64,000 bases of DNA, taken from assembly GCA_900107575.1 (NCBI GenBank), contig FNQX01000006.1, positions 62,001 through 126,000 on the forward strand. Direction: 5' to 3'. Under the pieces are notes generated by a model. The model worked only from the letters and a program-made list of their open reading frames with translations, was not told where the DNA came from and did not search any database. Origin of the DNA: Lachnospiraceae bacterium NK3A20 (GTDB taxonomy: Bacteria > Bacillota > Clostridia > Lachnospirales > Lachnospiraceae). The position numbers and the translations under genes are program-made. Shown piece by piece: positions 43,142 to 51,491 of this stretch (position 1 is its first letter; the number at the start of each line of letters is the position of its first letter).

Positions 43142-43339
43142 TTAAAGGTAAGGCATGATCTTCTTCATATTCTTAACTACGGTCTGATCTGCAACGGTAG
43201 GCTTACGAAGATTTCTCTTTCTCTTTGTCGTCTTCTTGGTGAGGATGTGGCTCTTGTTGGCCTTAAAGCGAATCAGTTTTCCGTTTCCGCTGAGCTTGAA
43301 ACGCTTAGCTGCGGATTTGTTTGTCTTCATTGCGGGCAT
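43142..43339 (-). CDS. rpmI: 50S ribosomal protein L35
   Basis: The real start is the ATG at 43339, preceded by AGGAGGTAATCATT; a frame from 43381 is too long. The 65-residue basic protein begins [20 protein letters not shown], a standard L35 start except Ala for the common Lys at residue 3, and ends at normal length. Confidence 0.97.
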   Translation of the reverse strand: MPAMKTNKSAAKRFKLSGNGKLIRFKANKSHILTKKTTKRKRNLRKPTVADQTVVKNMKKIMPYL

Positions 43340-43364
43340 AATGATTACCTCCTGAGTGTAATAG

Positions 43365-43892
43365 TTACTTCTTCTGCACAAGGAACAGGGACATGGTCCT
43401 ACCCTCTACCTTGGGCGCCTTGTCGACCACTGCGATATCCTGCAGGGAGTTAGCGAAATCAGTGAGGATGTGTACGCTGGCACCCATGTGTGCCATCTCA
43501 CGTCCTCTGAAACGAAGTGTCACCTTAACGCGGTCGCCTCTCTCGAGGAACTTTCTCGCAGCGCCAGCCTTGGTGCTGAGATCGTTCTCATCGATATTCG
43601 GCGACATACGGATCTCCTTGATCTCAGTGACGTGCTGTTTCTTCCTGGTCTCTTTATCGCGGCGAAGCTGCTCATAGCGGAACTTGCCATAGTCGATGAT
43701 CTTGCACACGGGCGGTTTCGCCTGCGCCGCGATCAGGACAAGGTCGAGTCCGGCCTCCTCGGCAGCCCTCCTGGCATCCTGAATGGACATGATACCCAGC
43801 TGGTCGCCGGCAGCGCCCACAACACGCACTTCTCTGTCGCGGATCTGGTCGTTAATCGGTGTTTCGTGTCGATTGCTGTTTCTGTTATTAAT
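43365..43892 (-). CDS. infC: Translation initiation factor IF-3, with an ATT start codon
   Basis: IF-3 keeps ribosomal subunits apart and checks start codons. The conserved frame continues upstream of the first GTG (43829) through '[23 protein letters not shown]', which is the true IF-3 N-terminus. The best start is ATT at 43890-43892, eight bases after AGGGAGGG, giving 175 residues; no ATG, GTG or TTG is available with a site. A rare AUU start is the classic means of IF-3 autocontrol in other bacteria. The N- and C-domains, '[13 protein letters not shown]' and '[14 protein letters not shown]', are intact. Confidence 0.95.
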   Translation of the reverse strand: MNNRNSNRHETPINDQIRDREVRVVGAAGDQLGIMSIQDARRAAEEAGLDLVLIAAQAKPPVCKIIDYGKFRYEQLRRDKETRKKQHVTEIKEIRMSPNIDENDLSTKAGAARKFLERGDRVKVTLRFRGREMAHMGASVHILTDFANSLQDIAVVDKAPKVEGRTMSLFLVQKK

Positions 43893-44056
43893 TGTAGTGC
43901 CCTCCCTAATAACAAGAAAAAAGACAGTGACGCATTGCTGCCACTGTCATAAACTCTGTTCTCAACCGAGAATAAAGATTCATGTACGCTGACTGGCTTC
44001 TGCCGTCAGGTGAGAGTGGTAACTCTGCTTAATGTCATACCCGGACACCCGGGTAC
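43893..44056 (-). promoter_or_regulatory. L20-type leader of infC-rpmI-rplT with attenuator terminator
   Basis: The leader of about 160 bases contains a hairpin TACCCGG-gtgt-CCGGGTA (about 44036-44055) near its start and, just before infC, a GACAGTG/CACTGTC stem (43923-43948) followed on the minus strand by a run of T (43914-43922). This is an intrinsic terminator inside the leader, as in the known Firmicutes L20 leader where L20 binding favours termination. Confidence 0.8.
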
Positions 44057-44062
44057 TCAGAT

Positions 44063-44091
44063 ACGATAACATTCGGCCGGAGTGGTGTCAA
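44063..44091 (-). promoter_or_regulatory. Promoter of infC-rpmI-rplT
   Basis: On the minus strand a perfect TTGACA (44086-44091) and TATCGT (44063-44068) are separated by 17 bases. The start of transcription would be at about 44056, in front of the L20-type leader. Confidence 0.8.
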
Positions 44092-44118
44092 GCAGAATTT
44101 TAGCTGACAACATCAGGC

Positions 44119-45891
44119 CTACAGCATCATATTGAGGTGATAGTACAGGCCCTTCTTCGCCATGAGCTCCTCGTGTGTGCCGGACTCCGCGATGTTGCGG
44201 TTCGCGATGTACAGGATACGGTCAGCGCCGCGGATTGTCGAGAGCCGGTGCGCCACCATGAAGGCTGTCTTGCCCTCGAGCAGCACATCCAGTGCCTTCT
44301 GAATGAGGATCTCGGTCTCGGTGTCGATGGCCGAGGTCGCCTCGTCGAGGATGACGACGGATGGATCCTTCAGCACGATGCGCGCGAACGAGAGCAGCTG
44401 CTTCTCTCCCGCTGAGAGCCCCTGGCCCCGCTCCGGCAGCTGCGTGTTGTAACCGTACGGCAGCTGTGAAATGAAATGGTCCGCGAAGATCTTCCTCGCG
44501 GCGTCAATGCACTCCTCGTCGGTCGCATCCAATCGGCCGTACCTGATGTTTTCCAGAACGGAGCCCTTGAAAATAAAAGGGTCCTGCATCAGCACGCCGA
44601 CCTCGCGTCGCAGCGAATCGAGCGTGGCGTTCCGCACATCCACGCCGTCGATGCACACAGAGCCCTGCTGCACGTCATAGAATCTCGTCAGCATGTTGAT
44701 GACCGTCGTCTTGCCGGCGCCGGTGGGGCCTACGAGCGCGACCTTCTCTCCCGGCGCAACGTGCAGGTCGAAGTGTTCCAGGATATTGAGGCCTTCCTCG
44801 TAGGCGAAGGTGACATCGTTGAAGTCAACCTGCCCCCTGACATCCTTGAGCTCCACCGCGTTCTCGCCGTTGCCGATGGAGACCGGCTGGTCGATCATGT
44901 CGAAGACCTGCTCAAGATCGGCGGAAACCTGTGCCAGCTGCTGAATGATCGTCGCGATCTGGCGCAGCGGATCCGAGAACTGGGACATATAGGAAGTGAA
45001 GGCAACGACGATGCCGGCTGTCATCGTGGCATTCCCGCCCAGGATCATCGCCATCGAAAGGCCGTAGAGCGCAAGAGACCCCGCATTCCAGAAGGCCATG
45101 ACAATCGGGCTGTTCATCTCGTTGCGTTTCACGATTCGCAGCCACATGTTCAGGCTCTCATTGTGGATCTGCGAATAGATCTCTTCATTCCGTTCGATGC
45201 GGTCGTAGTTCTTCACGACTTTCTCGCCCATGATGGATTCCACGAGAAATGCCGTACGGTTCGAGTTCTTCGCGCGCAGTTTCACGAAGAGTTTGCGCAC
45301 ATGGGCACGCAGCAGCATGATGAGTACCATCATCGGCGCGACTGCCGCGAAAACAATCAGCGTGAGCCTGGGACTTAGGGAGAGCATGAAGATCGTTGCC
45401 GCGATGATCTTCACACCATAGATCAACAGCTTCAACACATAGTCGGTGAAAAAGTTCGCGAGATTGTTGACGTAGTCCGTGACGCGGACGACAATCTTGC
45501 CCGCCGGCCTTGCGTCGAAATAGTCAAACGGCAGCTGCTGCAATTTGTAGAAGGCATCCTGGCGGATCGTGGCGATGATCTTGTGTCCCATGATGCCCAT
45601 GTATTTCTGATGAATGTAGGTGACGATGATCTCGAGCGCGGAGAGTCCCGCCATGCCGGCAATGCAGTAGAACAGCACGCGGAAGTTCTCGTCCGGCACC
45701 GCCGTGTCGATGATGCTGCGCAGAAGGATCGGCATGATCATACTCGCGACTGACGAGAAGATCATCAGAAGGAAAACGAAAATAAACAGGCCGCGGTAGG
45801 GGCGCACGTATTTCGTGACGCGCCCGAACTGCCGGATATCAATCTTCCTCTCGACCTGCTCATCCTGGAAGTAGGTATTCCGCTGTGCCAT
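44119..45891 (-). CDS. ABC exporter half-transporter (ATPase and membrane domain), second subunit
   Basis: This 590-residue protein has six membrane segments (about 35-320) and an ATPase domain (about 345-585) with Walker A GPTGAGKTT, signature LSAGEKQLLSFARI, Walker B VVILDEATSAIDTETE and switch 'MVAHRLSTI'. The signature (LSAGE) and the Glu after Walker B are those of the catalytically competent partner in heterodimeric exporters. It starts inside the stop codon of the upstream half-transporter (TAATG). The substrate may be a drug or peptide; it cannot be read. Confidence 0.92.
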   Translation of the reverse strand: MAQRNTYFQDEQVERKIDIRQFGRVTKYVRPYRGLFIFVFLLMIFSSVASMIMPILLRSIIDTAVPDENFRVLFYCIAGMAGLSALEIIVTYIHQKYMGIMGHKIIATIRQDAFYKLQQLPFDYFDARPAGKIVVRVTDYVNNLANFFTDYVLKLLIYGVKIIAATIFMLSLSPRLTLIVFAAVAPMMVLIMLLRAHVRKLFVKLRAKNSNRTAFLVESIMGEKVVKNYDRIERNEEIYSQIHNESLNMWLRIVKRNEMNSPIVMAFWNAGSLALYGLSMAMILGGNATMTAGIVVAFTSYMSQFSDPLRQIATIIQQLAQVSADLEQVFDMIDQPVSIGNGENAVELKDVRGQVDFNDVTFAYEEGLNILEHFDLHVAPGEKVALVGPTGAGKTTVINMLTRFYDVQQGSVCIDGVDVRNATLDSLRREVGVLMQDPFIFKGSVLENIRYGRLDATDEECIDAARKIFADHFISQLPYGYNTQLPERGQGLSAGEKQLLSFARIVLKDPSVVILDEATSAIDTETEILIQKALDVLLEGKTAFMVAHRLSTIRGADRILYIANRNIAESGTHEELMAKKGLYYHLNMML

Positions 45892-47873
45892 TACTCTGCC
45901 TCCTTCCCGGCTGCCCCTTTGGCTGTCACGACCGCTTTTGTCCCTGTCCCCGCATGATCATCGACCGCTGTCGGCAGCGGGTCGCAGCCTGCAGCCTTTT
46001 CCATTGCTGCCTCATTGGCATCCTTGCCTGCCTGTTGCCCTGCCGATTCGTCATCGTGCAGCCGCAGCAGCCGGTCCACGTCGAGAGCGCTCGTCGCCTG
46101 TGCCTTCTGGATGTTGTAAACCGCGGCAAAGCGGCCGTTTTGCCGCATCAGCTCTTCAAAGGTGCCGCGCTCGATCACCGCGCCGTCCTGCATGTAGAGG
46201 ATCTCGTCGCAGTCGACGACGGAGCTGAGCCGGTGCGCGGAAATGAGGACCGTCCTGTCCGGATAGTTCTCATGGATATCGGATAACAGCCGTTTCTCCG
46301 TGTCGACGTCCAGCGCGGAAGTCGAATCGTCGAGAACGAGCACCGGCGCGTTCTTGAGAAGCGCTCTCGCGATGGCGACGCGCTGTTTCTGTCCGCCGGA
46401 AATACCAAGTCCCCTCTCTCCCACGATCGTTTCATACCCTTCCTCGAGATCATTGATGAAGGTGTCGGCCTGCGCGTGTTTCGCCGCCTCGATGACCTGT
46501 TTCCTCGGCGTGTCGGGATCGGCGTAGGCGATGTTGGAGTCAATGGTGTTGGAGAAGAGGAACACATCCTGAAAGACATAGGAGAACTCTCCCCTGAGGG
46601 ACTCGAGGTCGTACTCCCGGATGTCTTTGCCATTCATGAGGATCCGCCCTCCGGTGAGGTCGTGGATGCGGACGAGCGACTCCAGGAGCACACTCTTGCC
46701 GCTCCCCGTGCCGCCGACGATGCCGACGTGTTTCCCGAACGGGATATCGAGATTCACGTGTTTCAGCACCTGTTTATGATCGAGAACGAGCGATCCGTCC
46801 TCAATCTCGATGTGGATCTTGTGCGTCTTATCGACCTTCTTCGTGCCGCTGGGCGTCTTCGAGTTCGTGTTCAGGAAGCGGTACATCTTCTGACCAGAGA
46901 CGAGCTGCTGCTGCATCTGGAAGACCATGTTGTTGAGCTGGGAAATGAAGCCCATGATCGTCAGGATGTAGGAAGCGACGGCAGAGAGGGAACCGACGAG
47001 CAGGTAGCCGCGCATACACAGCACGGCGCACAGCGCGACACTCCCGATGTAGGCAATCTGGCGTATCGTCGAGAAAATGGCTTCAAACGTCGCGGAGAGC
47101 TCAACCTGACTGATATAGGCGTTCTGCAGCTTCTCATTCGCCCGGTTGAACTTCTGCTTCTCCAGTTCCTCGTTGGTGAAGGAACGAACGAGCCGGACGG
47201 CCTCGATGTTTTCCTGGACCGTGAGACTCATGTTGGAATTCTCGGCACGGATGTTCACGTAGTTGGTGTGGGCAACTTTGCGGAAATGCAGCAGCGCCGC
47301 AGAGAAAACAGGAGCCACGAGCACGGGTATGATCAAAAGGCAGGGATTGATCCTCGCGAGGATGACGCTCGTCAAAAGGAGCACGACAACCGCGTCGAAG
47401 AGATTCGGGATAATCCTGCCAAAGAGCTCCTTGAACATGATCGTGTCGGAGTTGAGCGTTGTCAGGAGTTCGCCCGCGTTGAATCCGGAGAGCGTCTCGG
47501 AATCGAGCTCCATGAGTTTGCGGAAGGTTGCCATGCGAAGGTCTGTCTCCATGTTGAGGCCGATGACCTGGTTCATGACATTTCTGACATAGATGAGGAC
47601 GATGCGCGCGGCGAGAAGGATCACGAAGACGATACTGATCGAAGTGAAGAGCCGCAGGGTGTGCACTTCGCCATATCTGCCCGATAAGAGGAAACGGAAG
47701 ATCCCCCGGTATCCAGACGGGTCGTTCGAGCCGATGACGTAGTCAATGATCATTGCCGTGAGGAGTGGGAGCAGCAGCTCCGCCCCTAGCGCCAGGATAC
47801 TCAGAATCTTGTTGGTGATATCCCAGAACAGATTGCGTTTCCAGAACTTCCAGCCGAATTTGAAAATCTCCAT
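45891..47873 (-). CDS. ABC exporter half-transporter, first subunit, with hydrophilic C-terminal tail
   Basis: The start is the ATG at 47873 behind GGAGAAG; a frame from 47978 runs through a hairpin and is not supported. The product has 660 residues, with membrane segments (about 15-310) and an ATPase domain with Walker A GGTGSGKSV, signature [15 protein letters not shown] and Walker B VLVLDDSTSALDVDTE. Asp follows Walker B where Glu is expected, so this is the degenerate-site subunit. An extra tail of about 65 hydrophilic residues after 'AAVYNIQKAQATSALDV' is unusual. Confidence 0.92.
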   Translation of the reverse strand: MEIFKFGWKFWKRNLFWDITNKILSILALGAELLLPLLTAMIIDYVIGSNDPSGYRGIFRFLLSGRYGEVHTLRLFTSISIVFVILLAARIVLIYVRNVMNQVIGLNMETDLRMATFRKLMELDSETLSGFNAGELLTTLNSDTIMFKELFGRIIPNLFDAVVVLLLTSVILARINPCLLIIPVLVAPVFSAALLHFRKVAHTNYVNIRAENSNMSLTVQENIEAVRLVRSFTNEELEKQKFNRANEKLQNAYISQVELSATFEAIFSTIRQIAYIGSVALCAVLCMRGYLLVGSLSAVASYILTIMGFISQLNNMVFQMQQQLVSGQKMYRFLNTNSKTPSGTKKVDKTHKIHIEIEDGSLVLDHKQVLKHVNLDIPFGKHVGIVGGTGSGKSVLLESLVRIHDLTGGRILMNGKDIREYDLESLRGEFSYVFQDVFLFSNTIDSNIAYADPDTPRKQVIEAAKHAQADTFINDLEEGYETIVGERGLGISGGQKQRVAIARALLKNAPVLVLDDSTSALDVDTEKRLLSDIHENYPDRTVLISAHRLSSVVDCDEILYMQDGAVIERGTFEELMRQNGRFAAVYNIQKAQATSALDVDRLLRLHDDESAGQQAGKDANEAAMEKAAGCDPLPTAVDDHAGTGTKAVVTAKGAAGKEAE

Positions 47874-47930
47874 TCTTCTCCATCCCCTGGTAGCACACCT
47901 GATGCCGGAGATAACCCTGTGCATCAAGAA

Positions 47931-47962
47931 AGAGAGTACTATGACAACACATAGTACTCTCT
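47931..47962. terminator. 13-bp perfect hairpin between asnB and the ABC exporter
   Basis: AGAGAGTACTATG and CATAGTACTCTCT are perfect inverted arms around ACAACA. On the minus strand TTTCTT follows, so it may end the asnB transcript; the U-run is weak. It could instead regulate the exporter genes, whose first ATG is 58 bases further. Confidence 0.6.
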
Positions 47963-48018
47963 CACAATTCACCGCCATCGACTATAATCTTTTTATCAAT
48001 ATCGCGCAAATATAAAGA

Positions 48019-49929
48019 TTATCTATACTCTTCGGCCATCCATGCCTGGAACATCAGGATGTACCAGATCTGAATGCGCCAGATATCTCTCTTAATGAAA
48101 TCATCCCAGATCTTTCGGACAACAGCAGGATCGAGGACGCCTTCCTCCCGGAGCCGGTTCTCATTCAGCAGATCTTCCGCCCAGCCGCGCAGCTCGGGGG
48201 ATTTCAGCCACTTTTCAATCGGAATGGAGAATCCCTTCTTCGGGCGGTCCATCATCTCTTTCGGCACATAGCGGTAGAGGACATCCTTCAGTACCAGCTT
48301 GCCATTCTCCCCGTCCCTTAGGTAATCAATGGGCAGGGTCCAGGCGAACTCCACGACATCCTTGTCCAGCATCGGCACTCTCGTCTCGAGAGATACCGCC
48401 ATCGCGGTGCGGTCCACCTTGACGAGGATGTCGTCCGGATGGTACATCCGAAGATCCATCAGCATGACATCGTGCGCCACTTCACCGGTCTCATCCACAC
48501 CGACCTCGGTGTAGGCATAGGGAAGGTTCGGGTGATCCTTCGCGATACGGAAGGTTAGTGGGTCCGTCTCATAGGAGAGGCGGTAGATCTCTTCGGGGCT
48601 GGAGGCGCCGAGGAGCTTCCCCTTGATCCGGTAGATGTCCTTTCGCGCGAGGGGCGAGTGCAGGACAAGGCTGCTCGCCGGCCTGCGCAGCGGTTTCGGT
48701 ACACGGCGCAGCTTCCCCCAGATCCGGGAGACCGAAGCGTAATCCGTGTAGCCCGCGAACAGCTCGTCTCCGGCGTCCCCCGAGAGGGAGACCGTCACGT
48801 GTTCCCTGGTCATCTTCGAGACAAGGTAGGTCGGGATCTGCGAAGAGTCCGCAAAAGGCTCCGAGAACATGCGCGGCAGGAGCGGCACGACATTCCTTGC
48901 GTCCTGTTCCGTGATATACAACTCCGTATGGTCCGTTCCGAGATGGTGGGCGATCTCTTTGGCATAGACTGCCTCGTTGTAACCCTTCTCTTCCATCCCG
49001 ATCGTGAAGGACCTCACCTTATTCGCGGATTCTGCCTGCATGAGCGCGACAATCGTCGAAGAGTCAATTCCCGCGGAGAGGAACGCGCCGAGCGGCACAT
49101 CCGCTACCATCTGACCACGGATCGACGCCCGAAGGAGACGTTCCAGCTCATCGGCAGCCTCTTCTCTCGTCCCGGTGAAGAGATTCTTCTGCCCGCGAGC
49201 CGCGACGTTGCGGATGGACCAGTAGGTCTTCTGCGTGATGTCGGCTTCGCCGAACGGTGCGCGGATCGTGAGGATCGTCCCCGGCTCCAGTTTCGAGATT
49301 CCTTCATAAATAGAATACGGTGCAGGGATATAACCGTGAGTGAAATAGATATCCAGAACGCCCGTGTTGATCCGGTTGTCAAATCCCTCCAGCACGCGCA
49401 GGCACCCGACGTCCGAGGCAAAGGCGAAGGCCTTCTCCCCTTCTTCCGCGCCTTCTCCCGCACGCACAAAGCCGTAGTAGAGAGGCTTTTCTCCAATGCG
49501 GTCGCGGGTCAGGGTGAGTGTCTTCTCTTCCGTATCATAGACCGCAATCGCGAACATGCCCTTGACCTCGGAGAGCGTCTCTTCCATGCCGTACGCTTCG
49601 ATGGCTTCGAGCAGCACCTCTGAATCGCAGGTGCCGCGGAAGGCGGTACACTTGCCGTCCGCGATCAGCTTGTCACGCAGAATGGTGTAGTCATAGATTT
49701 CTCCATTGAATACCATGACACTGCGCCCGGAGTGGGACAGCATCGGCTGTGCCCCGGCAGGCGTGGGATCCATGATGGAGAGCCTTCTGTGTCCGAAGCA
49801 CACCCTTCCATCCTCCGAGAGCCAGGTCCCTTCGGCATCCGGTCCCCTGTGGATCATGCGCTCCTTCATGCGCTCCATATTGTCACGGGTCCTGGACCCG
49901 AAATTCACTAAGCCTGCAATTCCACACAT
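48019..49929 (-). CDS. asnB: Asparagine synthetase (glutamine-hydrolysing)
   Basis: This 636-residue enzyme makes asparagine from aspartate, glutamine and ATP. It starts MCGIAGLVNF with the catalytic Cys2 of the class-II glutaminase domain (about 2-215). The synthetase domain has the PP-loop 'GAFLSAGIDSSTIVALMQ' and 'LSGDAGDELFAGY'. The length is that of the longer AsnB type. It is a single gene facing the repeat-rich region 49930-50556. Confidence 0.95.
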   Translation of the reverse strand: MCGIAGLVNFGSRTRDNMERMKERMIHRGPDAEGTWLSEDGRVCFGHRRLSIMDPTPAGAQPMLSHSGRSVMVFNGEIYDYTILRDKLIADGKCTAFRGTCDSEVLLEAIEAYGMEETLSEVKGMFAIAVYDTEEKTLTLTRDRIGEKPLYYGFVRAGEGAEEGEKAFAFASDVGCLRVLEGFDNRINTGVLDIYFTHGYIPAPYSIYEGISKLEPGTILTIRAPFGEADITQKTYWSIRNVAARGQKNLFTGTREEAADELERLLRASIRGQMVADVPLGAFLSAGIDSSTIVALMQAESANKVRSFTIGMEEKGYNEAVYAKEIAHHLGTDHTELYITEQDARNVVPLLPRMFSEPFADSSQIPTYLVSKMTREHVTVSLSGDAGDELFAGYTDYASVSRIWGKLRRVPKPLRRPASSLVLHSPLARKDIYRIKGKLLGASSPEEIYRLSYETDPLTFRIAKDHPNLPYAYTEVGVDETGEVAHDVMLMDLRMYHPDDILVKVDRTAMAVSLETRVPMLDKDVVEFAWTLPIDYLRDGENGKLVLKDVLYRYVPKEMMDRPKKGFSIPIEKWLKSPELRGWAEDLLNENRLREEGVLDPAVVRKIWDDFIKRDIWRIQIWYILMFQAWMAEEYR

Positions 49930-50090
49930 ACTGCTCTCCTGCCTGCGCCACTATTTTGCCGCTAAACTGATAATATCCCTTTCTCCCCGTCTCTGTCACC
50001 TGTAGAATCTCTCTTCCGTCTACCAGACAACACATCCAAGTGGGCCGCTACTGGCTCACGGCTGACTATGCGCTACCTATACTCAATGGG

Positions 50091-50401
50091 TTCGGGTCAA
50101 TAGCAGGATACAGAAATTTCAGTCCCATCGTTTTCCTGGCATGTCGGGCTAATAGCTCTTTACAGGAAATTCAGTCCCACCCTGGCAGTATAATATCGGG
50201 TCAATAGCAGGATGCAGAAATTTCAGTCACCAAAAATCCCCGGCTGAATGATGATTAAATGGTGACGAAATTTCTCAGAACCTGCTATTGGCCCGATATA
50301 CTGAATGAAATGTGGGACTGAATTTGTTGGAAGCTCATATTAGCCCGAACAGCTTGCGAAATCGTGGTACTGAAATTTCCCGGAATCGCTATTGGCCCGT
50401 T
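50091..50401. repeat. Six-copy mirror-symmetric repeat array (three direct, three inverted)
   Basis: A 37-38-base unit, consensus TCGGGYYAATAGC...GAAATTTCAGTCCCA, occurs on the plus strand at 50091, 50143 and 50195 and inverted at 50260, 50313 and 50365. The period is 52 (53 across one step), with 15-base spacers; a 27-base centre lies at 50233-50259. Partners match as 1-6, 2-5 and 3-4: copies 2 and 5 share GGGCTAATA and lack one T, and copies 3 and 4 share GTCACCA in place of GTCCCA. The whole can thus fold as one 311-base hairpin. It lies between divergent genes; 49930-50090 and 50402-50556 hold nothing else I recognise. Confidence 0.92.
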
Positions 50402-50556
50402 ATAATGACAAATCCACGTTGCTACAAATGTGAGGTCACTTCGAATAGTTGTATTTCATCGCAAAATTTCGAAGCCTTCCACCGATTGTAGCCCTGTGTA
50501 CCTTATGATAGACTGAAAAAGAGCTTCATTACAATGAATGAAACGAGAGGATCGCC

Positions 50557-50901
50557 ATGTCAGCAAAGAATAACAACCAGAAAGATACCGCCAGCAAGTG
50601 GACCGCAAAGCGCGTCGTTGCGTGGATTGCGATCGTACTCCTGGTCGGCATGTACGTGGTCACTCTCATCGCTGCTCTCCTGTCTTCACCCGGTGCGGGA
50701 GACCTCTTCCGTTTCTGCCTCGGCATGACCATCGCCGTGCCGATCTTTGCCTGGATCCTCATCTACGCCATCGGGTATTTCACGAAAAAACACACCATCG
50801 CAAGCGTCGACCTGCTGCACTCCAACGAAGAGGCGCGCAGAGAAATGGAGGAAGGCGTCCGGTCAACTCACACCCCGTCTTCTCACGATTCCAACAGCTG
50901 A
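50557..50901 (+). CDS. Small membrane protein with two membrane segments
   Basis: This 114-residue protein has a polar start, two hydrophobic segments (about 20-43 and 52-74) and a charged tail with 'LLHSNEEARREMEEG'. The ATG at 50557 follows GAGAGGA. I do not recognise a family with certainty; small two-TM proteins of this kind are common in Lachnospiraceae. Its 3' end overlaps the convergent HAD gene by 19 bases. Confidence 0.75.
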   Translation: MSAKNNNQKDTASKWTAKRVVAWIAIVLLVGMYVVTLIAALLSSPGAGDLFRFCLGMTIAVPIFAWILIYAIGYFTKKHTIASVDLLHSNEEARREMEEGVRSTHTPSSHDSNS

Positions 50902-51491
50902 TCCAGGTCGCGCTCTGCCTGCTGCTGATCCCGATACAGGATCGTATGGATGCCGAAATGCTCCGCCATCGGCAGATTCGCCAGCGTGTCGTCGATGAAA
51001 ACGCACGCGCGCGGGTCCAGATCGTAGCGGCTGATGAGCAGCTTGTAGATCGCAGGATCCGGCTTGATCACCTGATCTTTGTACGAGAGGATGCCGCCGT
51101 CCGTCTCCGGCAGGAAATCCATCGCATCCTGACAGCTCTTCATCGCCATTTCCGAGAAATTGGAAAGATAGAGAACGCGCAGTCCTCTCTCCTTAAGGCT
51201 TCGGATCCACGGGATCGCCGTGTCCTTGCGGAGCACCAGTCCCTTCCCGTCTCCCAGACTCTCCGGGATCTCAGCTGCGAGCTCCGGTGTCGCGCGGCAG
51301 AACAGCTCCGTCACCTGCTCCGTCGAGAAGATTCCGCGGTCATATTCATTCCAGAACGGTGACGCCATCGTCGCCTTCCACAGCGCATGCGCCTTCTCGG
51401 GAGAATACCCCCTGTTCAGAAAATACCGCTCGGCCGTGTAGTCCGTCAGCACGCCGCCGATATCGAAAATTACGGTCGTGATCTTACTCAT
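50883..51491 (-). CDS. HAD-superfamily hydrolase (subfamily IA)
   Basis: The start is the ATG at 51491 behind GGAGGTGAAC. The 202-residue protein has motif I 'VIFDIGGVLTDY' (the second Asp position is Gly, as in the YihX/GGVL-type HADs), motif II 'LYLSNFS', motif III Lys in 'IKPDPAIYKLL' and motif IV 'CVFIDDTLANL'. The family acts on small phosphate esters; with DxGG the mechanism may differ or the protein may be a weak phosphatase. It overlaps the LysR gene by eight bases, so translation is likely coupled. Confidence 0.88.
   Translation of the reverse strand: MSKITTVIFDIGGVLTDYTAERYFLNRGYSPEKAHALWKATMASPFWNEYDRGIFSTEQVTELFCRATPELAAEIPESLGDGKGLVLRKDTAIPWIRSLKERGLRVLYLSNFSEMAMKSCQDAMDFLPETDGGILSYKDQVIKPDPAIYKLLISRYDLDPRACVFIDDTLANLPMAEHFGIHTILYRDQQQAERDLDQLLES

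Noticed and set aside
50091-50401. CRISPR array
   Set aside because: Repeats are degenerate, switch orientation in the middle, and are separated by 15-base spacers; no cas gene is near.
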